Assembly: GCA_047495785.1 (NCBI GenBank)
Contig: JBLDXI010000054.1
Span: forward strand, 1,488,001-1,552,000
Direction of reading: 5' to 3'
Origin: Lepidodermella squamata
Lineage: Eukaryota > Gastrotricha
DNA: 64,000 nucleotides
Shown here: positions 1 to 9,578 of the stretch, one piece after another
How the letters are laid out: the number at the start of each line of letters is the position of its first letter
How positions within the stretch are numbered: the first letter of the stretch is position 1
Made by a program: the position numbers and the translations under genes
The notes under the pieces: model-generated
Told to the model about the DNA's origin: nothing
Database searches by the model: none
The model's input: only the letters and a program-made list of their open reading frames with translations

Positions 1-357
1 CTGGGGGATTTTTCGGATTATTTCATGCCAACAAATTATCGGAATGAATACGTTTCAAGTGACGAAGATGATATGCCTGATGAGTATAAGAATGACGAGA
101 GAAAAATGGCTGGCGAAGCCCGATTTGCTTATGGCGAACGGCATGTTATCGAGTCGATTTGCGAGAATGATTTGTTGACGTCGAAAAATCCGCACAGCAA
201 CAAACAATTTGCTGGATTATGGATTCGCCCATCTATGATCAAGCGATCGAAGAAGCTAGCCGCTAATTGCTCGATGCAATTTTTGGGTAATTTTTGCTTC
301 ATTCGCGCGACTCGAGATATCAAGTCAGGTGAAAAATTGGTTCTGCCTAAGATGTAG
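1..357 (+). CDS. C-terminal end of a TPR/SET-like protein, cut by the left window edge
   Basis: Frame 1 is open from the first base to the stop at 355-357, so the gene begins outside the window; the Met at 25 is internal. The translation aligns without gaps to the last ~115 residues of the gene at 7974-9578, sharing the LGDFSDY start, the ERKMAGE and FAYG stretch, LTSKNPHS, KLAANCS and the final SGEKLVL block. This corresponds to the C-terminal half of a SET fold. As in the paralogue, the usual NHSC motif reads AANCS and no tyrosine follows GEKL. It could be a complete gene or a duplicated fragment; the missing 5' part decides that. The frame has no breaks, which favours a working gene. Confidence 0.6.
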   Translation: MGDFSDYFMPTNYRNEYVSSDEDDMPDEYKNDERKMAGEARFAYGERHVIESICENDLLTSKNPHSNKQFAGLWIRPSMIKRSKKLAANCSMQFLGNFCFIRATRDIKSGEKLVLPKM

Positions 358-783
358 AAAAGCCCTGAAAAGGTAAACTTTGTGCAATGACCAATTATTT
401 TGATTACCTCTACCTATTTCTACGTGATTATTATCAGTGCTTTTGCAATTTTGCATCACAATCATTTGCTCAACTTATATACCGAAAAATGTCTCATTTC
501 TTGTTGAATTATCAAATGTATAAATTCAATAAATTCTTACCATGACTGTGTTTCTTCTTGCAGTTCAAGAACAAAAATTGTTTTCATTTGATCGATATGA
601 TTCTGAATATATTTTAGCGGAGCCAAATTTGACGGAACCAAAATTAATTGTAGCGAAACTTCAGAAAAAGTGTCATTTTCGAATAATTTTCTATATCATG
701 ATTGTCTCGTGTTCTGAAAATGTTGAACAGAATATTTAGAAAAGGCAATTTGGGCGAATTAATTAATTAAAATTCGGTTCCGC
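358..783. other. Intergenic spacer, no gene seen
   Basis: AT-rich sequence between the SET-like tail and the first Harbinger element. AATAAA at 529-534 is a plausible poly(A) signal for the upstream gene. A 65-codon open frame at 542-739 has no recognisable motif and is probably chance. Confidence 0.5.
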
Positions 784-1038
784 TTAGGGGGATGTGATCG
801 AAGCAAAAAAATTTATTATCCGTCTGAATTTATTATAATTTACCCAAAATTATTAAATATTCGCTGTTTTCGGCCAAAATTAATTTGAAAATTTACTTTG
901 GGGCAAATTTTAAATAAAAACCGAGCGAAATCAAATTGATTCTCCTGCTTTTTACTTTTTGACCTCATTCTTGACATTATTCTAATAAATTTGGCTAAAA
1001 ATAGCTTGAAATCGACGAAAAATACCATAAATCAAATA

Positions 1039-1075
1039 AAATCTATGTCTTGCTCGAGGCAGGACTTAGATTTTA
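1039..1075. repeat. Imperfect palindrome inside the non-autonomous Harbinger
   Basis: AAATCTATGTCTTGCTC is followed by an almost exact reverse complement, GAGGCAGGACTTAGATTT. The arms are about 17 bp with almost no loop. The same sequence recurs as a perfect hairpin at 5173-5213 in the autonomous element, so it is a shared structural part of this family. Confidence 0.75.
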
Positions 1076-1360
1076 TTAAAATATGGCTGTTTATCGCAAA
1101 ATTAATCAAGTTTTTATCTGAAATCTCTTGCGCAACAATGAAAATGCTGATTCATCGCGTATTCAGGGATACGTTTTCAGCAGCACTTACGAGGACAGCA
1201 ATAGTGCCATAATTTTGTCATTGTAAGGTACTAGGAAAAGTAACCGAAATCTTCGGTTTTGCTGAGCGATGCTCGTACATGGATGCGAATTTTGTTGCTT
1301 CACAAATGGCGCAAATTTCGGCCGTAGGTATTTTAGTATTTCCGGACCCCGAAACCCTCT

Positions 1361-1391
1361 TGCCTAAAACCCTAACCCCTACCCTAACCTA
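1361..1391. repeat. Degenerate telomere-like (CCCTAA) run
   Basis: Five imperfect CCCTAA-type units, including ACCCTAACCCCTACCCTAAC, lie inside the non-autonomous Harbinger. They resemble decayed TTAGGG telomeric repeat. The tract is short and could be chance; see also 10719-10752. Confidence 0.4.
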
Positions 1392-2606
1392 AAACTGACC
1401 ATAAAATCAGGGCCGTATCAGCGAGCAGCAAAAATTGCGTGCATATCAGATTTATCGGCAGTCATTCTACATTGAATATCAGAAATTATTCATGAATTTC
1501 CAAATCGATAATCCAAATACATAGCTAGATGTTTAGGTTGATTGCCCCGCTGCCAATTTTCAAATCAGGCAAATTGCTGGAAAATTATAATCTTGGTGTC
1601 AGCCATGTGCTTGCATTATTCTCCCTTCTTTCAACCCACACGAATCAAAATTTCGAAACATATCGCAGCTGAAGCTTTTATGAATAATCCGGGCTGTAAT
1701 ATTGGTTTGATTTATACTATCAGCAATATAAAGAGAGCCTGTATTAAACTGAGAGAACAGCGCAACACTTTCGGGTCTGACTAGTCCCGTTAGAAATATT
1801 CTCATTCCAAGAAAATCCGATTCAGGCCTTGATTCAGGCTGCATTGGCCAAATTTCACGAAATAATAGTTCAAATTGAATGTTCGCTTTTGCCCATGTTG
1901 TAAGCAGATTCAGACAAATCAGAGTGCGATAAAAGCCACAAAAAGCTTAAAAATCCGAATTACTGCGCATGTGCTGAAGAGACAGTGTTATGCAACAATT
2001 GTCGTTATTGTTACGAAACAATGAAATGCACGATTTTATTTAAATGAAGTAATTTTCGCCCGAAAACCTGAGTTTATTTACTTCGATCACACTTTCGAAA
2101 ATTTGAAATCAATTAAAAAATATCAGGTTAAACTAAAATTTACTCATTTGCTTCGATCACATCCCCCTTAGAGCCATGTGATCGAAAAGAATGTTTTTAT
2201 GAAATCTTATTCTCAGTAAATTTATTAAATTAATATTTTTCCGGGTGTGATCGAAAGGAAATTTGCCCCAATTTTTATTAAATTTATCTGATTTTGAGAA
2301 AACCTGAAAATTATTGCTGTTGCGTAACAAGTGAAAATATTGCGAAACACAGATGTAGAAACTATAAAAATAGAAAAATTTGGTCAATTCCGATTTCATT
2401 CCCATTTTTCATAAACGAAGGCGAGACTTTCAGTTCCTCAGCGTAACTTGAATTTTTCAGTCTTTCTTCAAAATTTCCCAAAGTTTCTAATTTCAAGGTC
2501 ACCCAAGTTAAACCCTTATTTCGCGTTGTTCTAGAACTTGAAACTATATTAGTGGTTGCAATTTTCGCTTCGCGTTGATCGGTTGATCGGTTTTGATTTG
2601 TTCGCG

Positions 2607-3419
2607 ATGGGGAAACACGACGACGATGACGATGAAGACGAGAAGAAGGGCAAGAGAGAAAGGGGCAAGAATTACACCGACAATGATGTCCTCGCTCTGG
2701 TGAACGTATTAAAGCAATTTCCAGCTGGTAGAAAGGCCGCCTTTTACCCGCTTTGCCGTGAAAAAGGTTTCACTGATCCAATATGGGACGAGGTTACGGA
2801 GCTTTTCAATGACTCTTACGACGGCGGCATCAGCTGCACCAGGTCAGCAAAGCAGCTCGAGTTAAAGTTTCGGGATTTGAGGAAAGATGCGAAACGCGAC
2901 ATTGCGGAATGGAACCTGGTTCGAAAAGCGACCGGCAACAAACCAACCAAACCTCTGTCGGCTTTTGCTTTGCTTGTCAAGGAATTTGAACCCTCAACGG
3001 CTATACCGTTATCAGGTGTCCCGGATAGTCTGAAAGGGCGATTCAAGACGGAAGTTCAAGCGATATCAAGCGATGATGATTTGCCCGACATTCCTCCACC
3101 TCCACCTCCAACTTTTACCCCTTCTACTTCAGCTCGGACTTCGAGCTCAAGCCGTGCTGATTCAGGTTATTCTGCTGAAAGCAAGCGCCCGAAATTAACC
3201 ACCGAAATTAAGCTCTCGGCTGCCCAAGGCGACGAGGCCATGATCATGGCTCGTGAACTTCAAGCTCGTCGAATGGAAGTTCTCGACATGGAGTTTAGAG
3301 CATACGAGGCAGTAATCGGCGGTTGTTACGAGCTCACATCGTTTCTGCAGGATCTGCGCGCAAGTAATCGACCAGTCCTTGGCACAGTGATGCCCCCGGC
3401 CGAACAATCTGGCCAGTGA
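2607..3419 (+). CDS. Harbinger Myb/SANT-like DNA-binding protein
   Basis: This 270-residue protein is the accessory DNA-binding partner of the element's nuclease; in known Harbingers such a protein recruits the transposase to the element ends and to the nucleus. The first ATG after the acidic and basic N-terminus (MGKHDDDD) is taken as start; an in-frame ATG 51 bp upstream would add 17 residues. A trihelix/SANT-like domain spans about residues 18-110 with spaced tryptophans and basic helices (DLRKDAKRD). A proline-rich stretch (PPPPPP) and serine run follow near 155-185, then a helical C-terminus from about 205 that may mediate dimerisation. It is intronless and lies 5' of the nuclease in the same orientation. 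Confidence 0.8.
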   Translation: MGKHDDDDDEDEKKGKRERGKNYTDNDVLALVNVLKQFPAGRKAAFYPLCREKGFTDPIWDEVTELFNDSYDGGISCTRSAKQLELKFRDLRKDAKRDIAEWNLVRKATGNKPTKPLSAFALLVKEFEPSTAIPLSGVPDSLKGRFKTEVQAISSDDDLPDIPPPPPPTFTPSTSARTSSSSRADSGYSAESKRPKLTTEIKLSAAQGDEAMIMARELQARRMEVLDMEFRAYEAVIGGCYELTSFLQDLRASNRPVLGTVMPPAEQSGQ

Positions 3420-3825
3420 AATCAAAGCCCGAGCGCTGAAAATTTCTAATTGACACTTGAAAATCCTAAGAGACTATGTACATTTGAGAAATAATTACCG
3501 ATTTGTTGACTGAATTTTCTACCATGTTCTTACTACTACTGCTGCTACTCAAGTCAAGTTTTTCAAGCTTTTGTGAATAAATAAGGGTGGCATTAAAAAG
3601 TTATGATTTGTCGGCTGATTCTCGAAAATTGGAAATTGTAGAAAACTCAGAGAAGTGTCACATGGCTCAGGTAACTCAATTTTCTCAATTAAACCTTATT
3701 TCATAATTTTTGAAAATTTTGCTATTTTCGAAATTCATTTTTTTAGAATTTTTGATGCGTTTCGTTTTTCTTAGAATTTGTAAATACCTAAATCATTCTG
3801 GATTTTTTCGAATTATACGAATTAG

Positions 3826-4965
3826 CTTACAACGCGCGCGCTTTGAGGAAGGAGCGCGTGTTCAGGTTTCACACCGATGAACTGACGAAATGGGACGATA
3901 ACGAATTTTTTGAAAGATTCAAATTCTCGAAGGCCACGGTCGCTTTGTTGATTGAACTATTTTACGCCGATCTTAGACCACGTCTAACACGTCGAAATCA
4001 TGCGTTGACACCCGCTCAGGTTTTTCTCATCGGTTTGGGATATCTAACTACAGGTGCTAAGCAACGATGCCAAGGTATTTGTTCTGAGCTGATAACCCGG
4101 CTATTTTGAGCCATGGTATTTTCAGGAGACAAGCTAGGCGTTCATCGAACAACGGTAGTGAAAAACGTCCATACCGTCATTCGAGCCATCACAAATCGAT
4201 TTGAAGATTTTGTTTACCTCCCCAGAAATAGAGAAGCTAATAGTTTGTCTCGAAAGGGTCGAAATTATTGCGGGATACCCGCAATTCTGGGAATAATAGA
4301 CTGCACGCATATTCGCATCGTAAGGCCCGGTGGGCAGGTGCCAGACCCCAACTCGTTCTTCTGCGCTCGATATAGTAGGCTCATCATAAATTATTCCTAA
4401 AAAATTCTGATTTTCTGAAAATTTTCCAGATATGTTTTCTGTAAACTGTCAAGTAGTTGGTGATATCAATTACCAAATTCGTCACGTTTGCGCAAGGTTT
4501 GCCGGTTCTGTCCACGACGCTGCGATTTTTCGCGCATCTGGCCTTAGGGAAGAAATTGAAATTCGATATCCTGGTATGAACCTCATCGGCGACTCTGGGT
4601 ATCCATGTTTGGTGTCCCTCATAACGCCTCTGGGTAATCCTTTGAATGAAGCTCAGCGGCGATTCCAGGCCGCGCTCATTAGGATCCGAATTATCATCGA
4701 ATGTATTTTTGGCATCCTGAAAGGTCGCTTCGGAGTCATTCGTGATGATGACAACAAAGTTCGGCTCCGCTTGGGCCAGGCTACTCACGCATTCTGTGCC
4801 TGTTGTGTCCTTCATAACATCGCAACATCGCGAAACGAGCGTGTTGATGAGAACTGGCTACCCCAAGATGACGATGCTCGCATCGTTTTTCCCACTGATC
4901 TAGCGCTTGAGGGTAGTGCAGCTGGCTTTGCTCGTCGGCGTCAACTAGTCGAGTTATTTCGATGA
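3826..4965 (+). CDS. Harbinger transposase, HARBI1-type DDE nuclease
   Basis: Three exons are supported by frame: up to 4074, 4126-4374 and 4430-4965, with introns of 51 and 55 nt ending in TTTTCAG and TTCCAG. The catalytic triad is visible: first Asp in GIIDCTHI, second in SVHDAAIF, and Glu in IECIFGILKGRF; the GDSGYP motif lies between the last two. The nuclease cuts the element out and inserts it at TTA-like targets. The 5' end is uncertain: no good ATG opens this frame, and a splice acceptor at about 3825 (GAATTAG) suggests a short upstream coding exon. Spliced length is about 340 residues, normal for the family. Confidence 0.85.
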
Positions 4966-5172
4966 AATTTAGACGAAATTGATTGAACTCAAGCTCGGTA
5001 TCAATAAAATTGATATGAAAGACTAACATCAAGTGCGTTTTATGCTCAAATTTGGAGCGTTTCGAACGAGAAACGGTCTGAACAGGAATTCGCGATTTTT
5101 CTAGCCTTACTATTGCGTAATCGATTTTGGGCAAAAATCTATTAATTTTATGAAAATGTCGCCAAAATATAT

Positions 5173-5213
5173 ATAAATCTATGTCCTGCTCGGAGCAGGA
5201 CATAGATTTTATT
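5173..5213. repeat. Perfect hairpin near the 3' end of the Harbinger element
   Basis: AAATCTATGTCCTGCTC and its exact complement are separated by one base, giving a long perfect stem. A diverged version sits at 1039-1075 in the neighbouring element. It may be a binding site, a transcription end or part of the excision substrate; none of these is shown by sequence. Confidence 0.8.
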
Positions 5214-5474
5214 TTATTTTTGGCATATTTTGTCGTTTTCAGCCAAATTTTATTAAAATTTGACAAAGAATTGTCGTAATTGAGGTCAAACAGGAAATTT
5301 AAATACATTTTAATAAATTGGAGGCCGATTTGGTCCAAAAATTATCGAATCGTAAATATTAAATAAAAATTTACCGAAAAACGGTAAAATTTAAATATTT
5401 TTTAGCTCAAAACGACAGAATTTATTTAATTTCAGCTTTTTATAAAAACATTTACTTCGATCACATGGCTCTTA

Positions 5475-6600
5475 GTAAGAGCCATTTATATTTAACTTAT
5501 ATTAATTTATAATTCAATTATATTTTAATTTGAAAAATATTAATTTATTTTACCCAAAATAGTGTTAATTGCTTTGAATATTTTGGCAAATGTAAGGGAA
5601 TAATCAAAGAATTGATAACTTCTGTGTACAGTGCTTACTCGATAACTGAACGGGAGCCGGGTCCAGGGTCGAGGACAGCTCTATCGACGGTTGAGAGTAT
5701 TAGGAATTACTGCGTGTCCCAGAAGTAGCACAACTATTATTTAATTTGACTTTTTTTTGTACGAAATTCATCTAATTTTTTTAAATTTAACCTACCGAGG
5801 GAATATTCCATCCTTTATCCGCGATTTAACTGAAGAATAATAAATTTTCCGGAGAAAACCCGGAATATCCCGATGGTAACCGGTTCGGTAATTTTCGGTA
5901 TTTTACCCGGCTGGGCAGAATTTCTGCGGACTTTTCAATCCCATTAAGAAGTGACACACTTTTACAATGCTCGTGATTTTTTGAATTTTCCCAAGAAAAT
6001 TTCTAAAAGTTTTCTGAAAGTGAATAGTACGTAAGTATTTACTGATTTGTAGAGGTCTTCATCCTAGTTCCTAGTTTCACCAGGCACAACAATTATTAAA
6101 TTATTATGAGTTATACTTATTCTCAGCTTCTTCGACCATATTTTCAGTTATATTGAACAGAGATTTCATGGCATTCCTCAGAATTTATCAATGGAAATGT
6201 TGTGAGAAATATTTTTTCAAAATTGCGTTTATTTCGAATTCTGAATTTTGAAAAAAACCTAATTGCGTTTGTCACAGCTCAGCGTTTTAATCGCTAACAA
6301 AACACTGATTCGAAGTTTGAGTTCTGTAAAGTAGAAAGATTTTATGCGGGCAATTTCTTTTGTATGAAAGACCGGACAATAGCGAAAATGAACGAGAAAC
6401 CTAAACGAACCCTTACCGGGCAACTTCGACCTCCGCATGAATATACATTGCTCGCTTTCGATTTTGTCCTAAGCCGCAACCCCAACGTTAGCATTGAGCC
6501 AAGCAAAGGTAGTCGCCTCGTTATCAGCCATAGGAAACAGCGAACCGATGACCAGGCGAAGGATGTGAAAGAGCGAAGGCGTGACCGATTAATCCTTCGA
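5475..6600. repeat. Spacer with a dispersed Tc1/mariner-like remnant (about 5709-6000)
   Basis: No gene is seen. From 5709 the sequence begins TACTGCGTGTCCCAGAAG and stays alignable for nearly 300 bp to 55899-56165, which begins TACTGCGCGTCCCATAAG. Shared blocks include GCACAACTATT, TTTATCCGCGATT and GTGATTTTTTGAATTTT. Related ends (CAGCGTGTCC) appear at about 9935 and 28794. A TA followed by such a tip suggests a Tc1/mariner-type family, but no transposase remains here. Confidence 0.5.
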
Positions 6601-6639
6601 GCTCAGGGCTTTAAGGCGGGCCCAGAAGCTTGCGAAGCT

Positions 6640-7110
6640 CGGCTCCTCATCGTTGCCGATCAGATGAACCGAGGTAGTCAGCTTTGAATTCGGCTATAAA
6701 GCAACCGTCCGAGGCCGGGTGGCATTGGGAGGCAGGAAACGGCATTTGATTTTTCTATCGGGCATGGGAAGGCACTCGTGACCTGAGAAATTGTCGATGA
6801 TTAACAACGCCCGAACTAGTCGATTTTTTTCCTGGCATTTTTCTGTCACATCAGGTACGAAATAGTTGCAGAACCAGTCTTTCCTTGCTGTCTGGTCATA
6901 AATTCGAGTGGAATGCGAGTAGAGAAGTTTATTATGGTCAGTACTATGGTCAGTACTTGGCAAAGAATCTTCGACTGAATAATTTCGGCGCCGCTAAATA
7001 TCAGCACAGATGGAATTTAGTCCTTACCTGCTCATTCCCTTACGGTCGGCAATATTTTCCCATTCCTCTCAAGCAGACCGCGTTTAGTAGTCTACCTGAC
7101 TTCAACGCTC
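6640..7110 (-). pseudogene. Decayed pogo/Tigger-type DDE transposase
   Basis: Read on the minus strand, about 6694-6963 gives KDWFCNYFVPDV, then LLIIDNFSGHE and FLPPNATRP, the order of landmarks (partner helix, second-Asp DN, LPPN) of pogo/Tigger DDE_1 enzymes. After a frameshift near 6700 the frame continues as CFIAEFKADY, matching the usual DQGVI-FK-Y segment. Upstream, RTKFHLC and KLFSRRFF fit the region before the first motifs, broken by stops. The gene is inactive. Two short elements with pogo-like CAGTR tips (22768-23375, 56175-56659) could have used such an enzyme. Confidence 0.6.
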
Positions 7111-7129
7111 CTCACACTGTTTCGTGACT

Positions 7130-7973
7130 AATTTGGTAACGAAACACGACGCATAGCTGATCAGCAGCTTTTTATTCTACTTCACTACTGCGTGAGGTGA
7201 TAAGAACTCGAGAGAAAACACGTTCCGCTTCGTTGGCAATAGCTGAATTTTTAAAATAATTTATTTCTTTTTTTTGAAATTTGAAATTAAAATATTCAAA
7301 TAATTAATTATGCGGGTTGCGGAAACGGGGTTGCGGTTATCGAGGGAGCACTGTTCATGAAACACTGTTCATGAAACATGAAACATTAGAGAAAATCCAT
7401 TTTAGGTGATAATCATTGAAAATTGATTATTATGAATTATTCAGCCTAAATTTTGAATGTAAAAGCTATTTAGATTCGGAATATTTGCTGTCATATTAGA
7501 TATTCTGGCTTATTGGAATAAGGAAAATATTTATTTCGCTGAATTTCACTGAATTTTAATTTTTTTTACGATTTATCTCCAAGGCAATGAAAAAATGTTG
7601 ATGACAATTTTTTCCACGCTTTTGCTTTTTTCAAGTTAATCGGCTTCAAAATTTCAGAATTCTAAAGCGATAAGGCGGTTCCTTCAAGAAAATATTGGGG
7701 ATCGATTTCGGCATAGTTTTTTAATTTGTGGAAAAATAAATGAAAGGGACACATTTTCAACACAATTTGTAAGGCTTTTTTATTGACATTTTTTAGAAAA
7801 GCCGTGGGTTCCGCATAAAGCTATAAGTACATATTAGCTTTCAATCCGGTTAGAATAATTTTAAAACTCGATTTTTCGAAAATTAATTCGAACCCCGTAT
7901 ACGACTTAGTTTTAAGAAATTTCTCTTTAATATTTTTAGAATTTAATTTTTAAATAAATATCCACCAATCAAA
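7130..7973. other. Intergenic spacer upstream of the TPR/SET gene
   Basis: No coding signal. A short duplication (CACTGTTCATGAAA twice, 7349-7378) is present. The rest is AT-rich and should hold the promoter of the gene starting at 7974. Confidence 0.5.
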
Positions 7974-9578
7974 ATGCACTCGATGCCGTTTGAAACCGCG
8001 GAAAGAATCCAAAAAATGTCCGCCTTCGCCGAAAGCATGTACAACCCGCAGTACATGGACGACTTTGCAATCTCCCACCTGCCTCAGGTTGAACTAAAAC
8101 CCGAAAATATGACCACCCTTCGAAAAATCCAACAACGCGGAACCGACGAAGCGAGCCCCGGAAAATTCCTACTCGCCCGAGTTTTAGAGGTCCACTCTAT
8201 CACGCGAGTCACGGTTGGCTTCACCCTGGACGACCCTGAGGCGAAACACGTCCTGCCGCTCGTATTCATCTCACCCGGCGCTGTTTACCAACGAGGCGAG
8301 TTTGTCCCATTCGATTTCAGCAGCTTCATCGACTCAATCCCCGTTGGATCGATCATCGCCCTAATGAACCCGTGGCTGACTATGTCAAACAAGCTGCAGA
8401 GCCGAAATCCGAATCATTTGGTCGTTCTTGGGAAACATCACCCGCTATTCGATGATGGGAAAATCAAATTCCTATCCCCTGGACCTGGTCGAGCTAGCCT
8501 GAAATCGTTCGATAACATGGCTCCGAAAGACGCTGGTGTCAAATATTTCGCGGCTAAAAATTACCTGATGGCGAAAGAGTGCTTCTCAAAGGCGATTTCA
8601 GCCGCTGAAAATGACGAAATTCGAGGGAAACAATACGCGAATCGAGCTATGGCCTATCTCTGCCTTTCAAAACCGAAAGAAGCGCTGATCGATGCGGAAA
8701 AAGGCCTGGAATTCGACTCGAAAAACGTGAAATTGATATATCGAAAGGCGAAATCTCTCTTCATTCTGGCTCGCTATGACGAATGCGTTGAATTTTTGAA
8801 AAAATTCGAGGAAATTGTTGGCGAAAACAACGATTTGAAAGAATTGCTGGCTCAAGCTGAAATCGCTGCGGTCGAGTCGAAAACTGGAAATTACGATTTT
8901 GAAAAAATTAAGGAGGAATTGAAAAATCATGCAAGTCTCGAAAATCACGCTGAATATTTCGACGAAAATTCGCTTGAAATCGTGAAAAAGAAGGAAAAAT
9001 GCGAAATTCGGGTGAAAAATGGCATTTCGAACGGATCTTTGCTAATGGCTTCAAAAGCGTTTGTTTTCTATGAAAAAGTCGAAAAATTCGAGTGTACCAT
9101 GTGTTCGATGGAGGGTAAACACGACCATCCTGAGGTTATGGTCGAACCTTGGAAGCAGATTGAAACGCTGGCTAGTGCAAAAATTTCGGTTGATGCAGCG
9201 GCGTTTGAAAAGTTCAAACAACTCGGCGATTTTTCCGACTATAAAAAGCCGGAAAATTTCAAAAATGAAGATTTTTCGAGTGATGACGACGATTTGCCGG
9301 ATGATTTCAAAAATCCTGAGCGGAAAATGGCGGGTGAGGATCGTTTCGCGTATGGCGGCCGGGGTGAAATTGAGACGATTTGCCAGCACTGTTTGATGAC
9401 TTCGAAAAATCCGCACAGCAGGAAAAATTACGCTGGAGTTTGGGTCGAACCGTCGCTGATCAAGAAATCGCAGAAATTGGCGGCTAATTGCTCGGTGGAA
9501 TGTTTCGGTAATTTTTGTTTCGTTCGCGCTTCGGAAGATATTAAGCCGGGTGAAAAATTGGTGCTGCGCAAGAAATGA
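7974..9578 (+). CDS. TPR protein with a divergent SET-like domain
   Basis: An intronless 534-residue protein. About residues 50-165 form an N-terminal module ending in VGSIIALMNPW and HLVVLG, resembling the region before the repeats in TPR-SET proteins known from fungi and other eukaryotes. TPR repeats cover about 180-310 (AKNYLMAKECFSKAI, ANRAMAYLCL, YRKAKSLF). About 340-365 (NGSLLMASKAF) fits the start of a SET domain, and 480-534 (AANCS, CFVRASEDIKPGEKL) its end. Family SET methyltransferases carry NHSC and a tyrosine after GEEL; here the first reads AANCS and the protein ends GEKLVLRKK, so methyltransferase activity is doubtful. The start is the first ATG after an AT-rich leader. A paralogue tail lies at 1-357. 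Confidence 0.75.
   Translation: MHSMPFETAERIQKMSAFAESMYNPQYMDDFAISHLPQVELKPENMTTLRKIQQRGTDEASPGKFLLARVLEVHSITRVTVGFTLDDPEAKHVLPLVFISPGAVYQRGEFVPFDFSSFIDSIPVGSIIALMNPWLTMSNKLQSRNPNHLVVLGKHHPLFDDGKIKFLSPGPGRASLKSFDNMAPKDAGVKYFAAKNYLMAKECFSKAISAAENDEIRGKQYANRAMAYLCLSKPKEALIDAEKGLEFDSKNVKLIYRKAKSLFILARYDECVEFLKKFEEIVGENNDLKELLAQAEIAAVESKTGNYDFEKIKEELKNHASLENHAEYFDENSLEIVKKKEKCEIRVKNGISNGSLLMASKAFVFYEKVEKFECTMCSMEGKHDHPEVMVEPWKQIETLASAKISVDAAAFEKFKQLGDFSDYKKPENFKNEDFSSDDDDLPDDFKNPERKMAGEDRFAYGGRGEIETICQHCLMTSKNPHSRKNYAGVWVEPSLIKKSQKLAANCSVECFGNFCFVRASEDIKPGEKLVLRKK

Larger units (their letters stand above)
787..2167. mobile_element. Non-autonomous PIF/Harbinger-type element
   Basis: Terminal inverted repeats begin GGGGGATGTGATCGAAG (787) and end with its exact complement (2167), extending about 21 bp. 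Each end is flanked by TTA (784-786 and 2168-2170), the 3-bp target duplication typical of PIF/Harbinger. No transposase frame is present. The repeats share the core ATGTGATCGAA with the autonomous element that starts 4 bp further on, so that element or a close relative may mobilise it. It carries a CTCGAG-centred hairpin at 1039-1075, matching one in its neighbour, and a short CCCTAA-like run at 1361-1391. Confidence 0.85.
2171..5471 (+). mobile_element. Complete autonomous PIF/Harbinger transposon
   Basis: The ends are GAGCCATGTGATCGAA and its exact complement; similarity continues inwards to about 34 bp through ATGTTTTTAT. TTA flanks both sides (2168-2170, 5472-5474). Inside are the two genes expected of the superfamily in animals: a Myb/SANT-like DNA-binding protein (2607-3419) and a HARBI1-type DDE nuclease (about 3826-4965), both on the plus strand and without frame breaks. 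All parts seem intact, so the copy is young and possibly still active. A perfect hairpin lies near the 3' end. Confidence 0.92.

Noticed and set aside
6364-6687. A 107-codon plus-strand frame
   Set aside because: It lies opposite and next to the decayed pogo-type transposase whose minus-strand reading has recognisable motifs; the plus translation has none.
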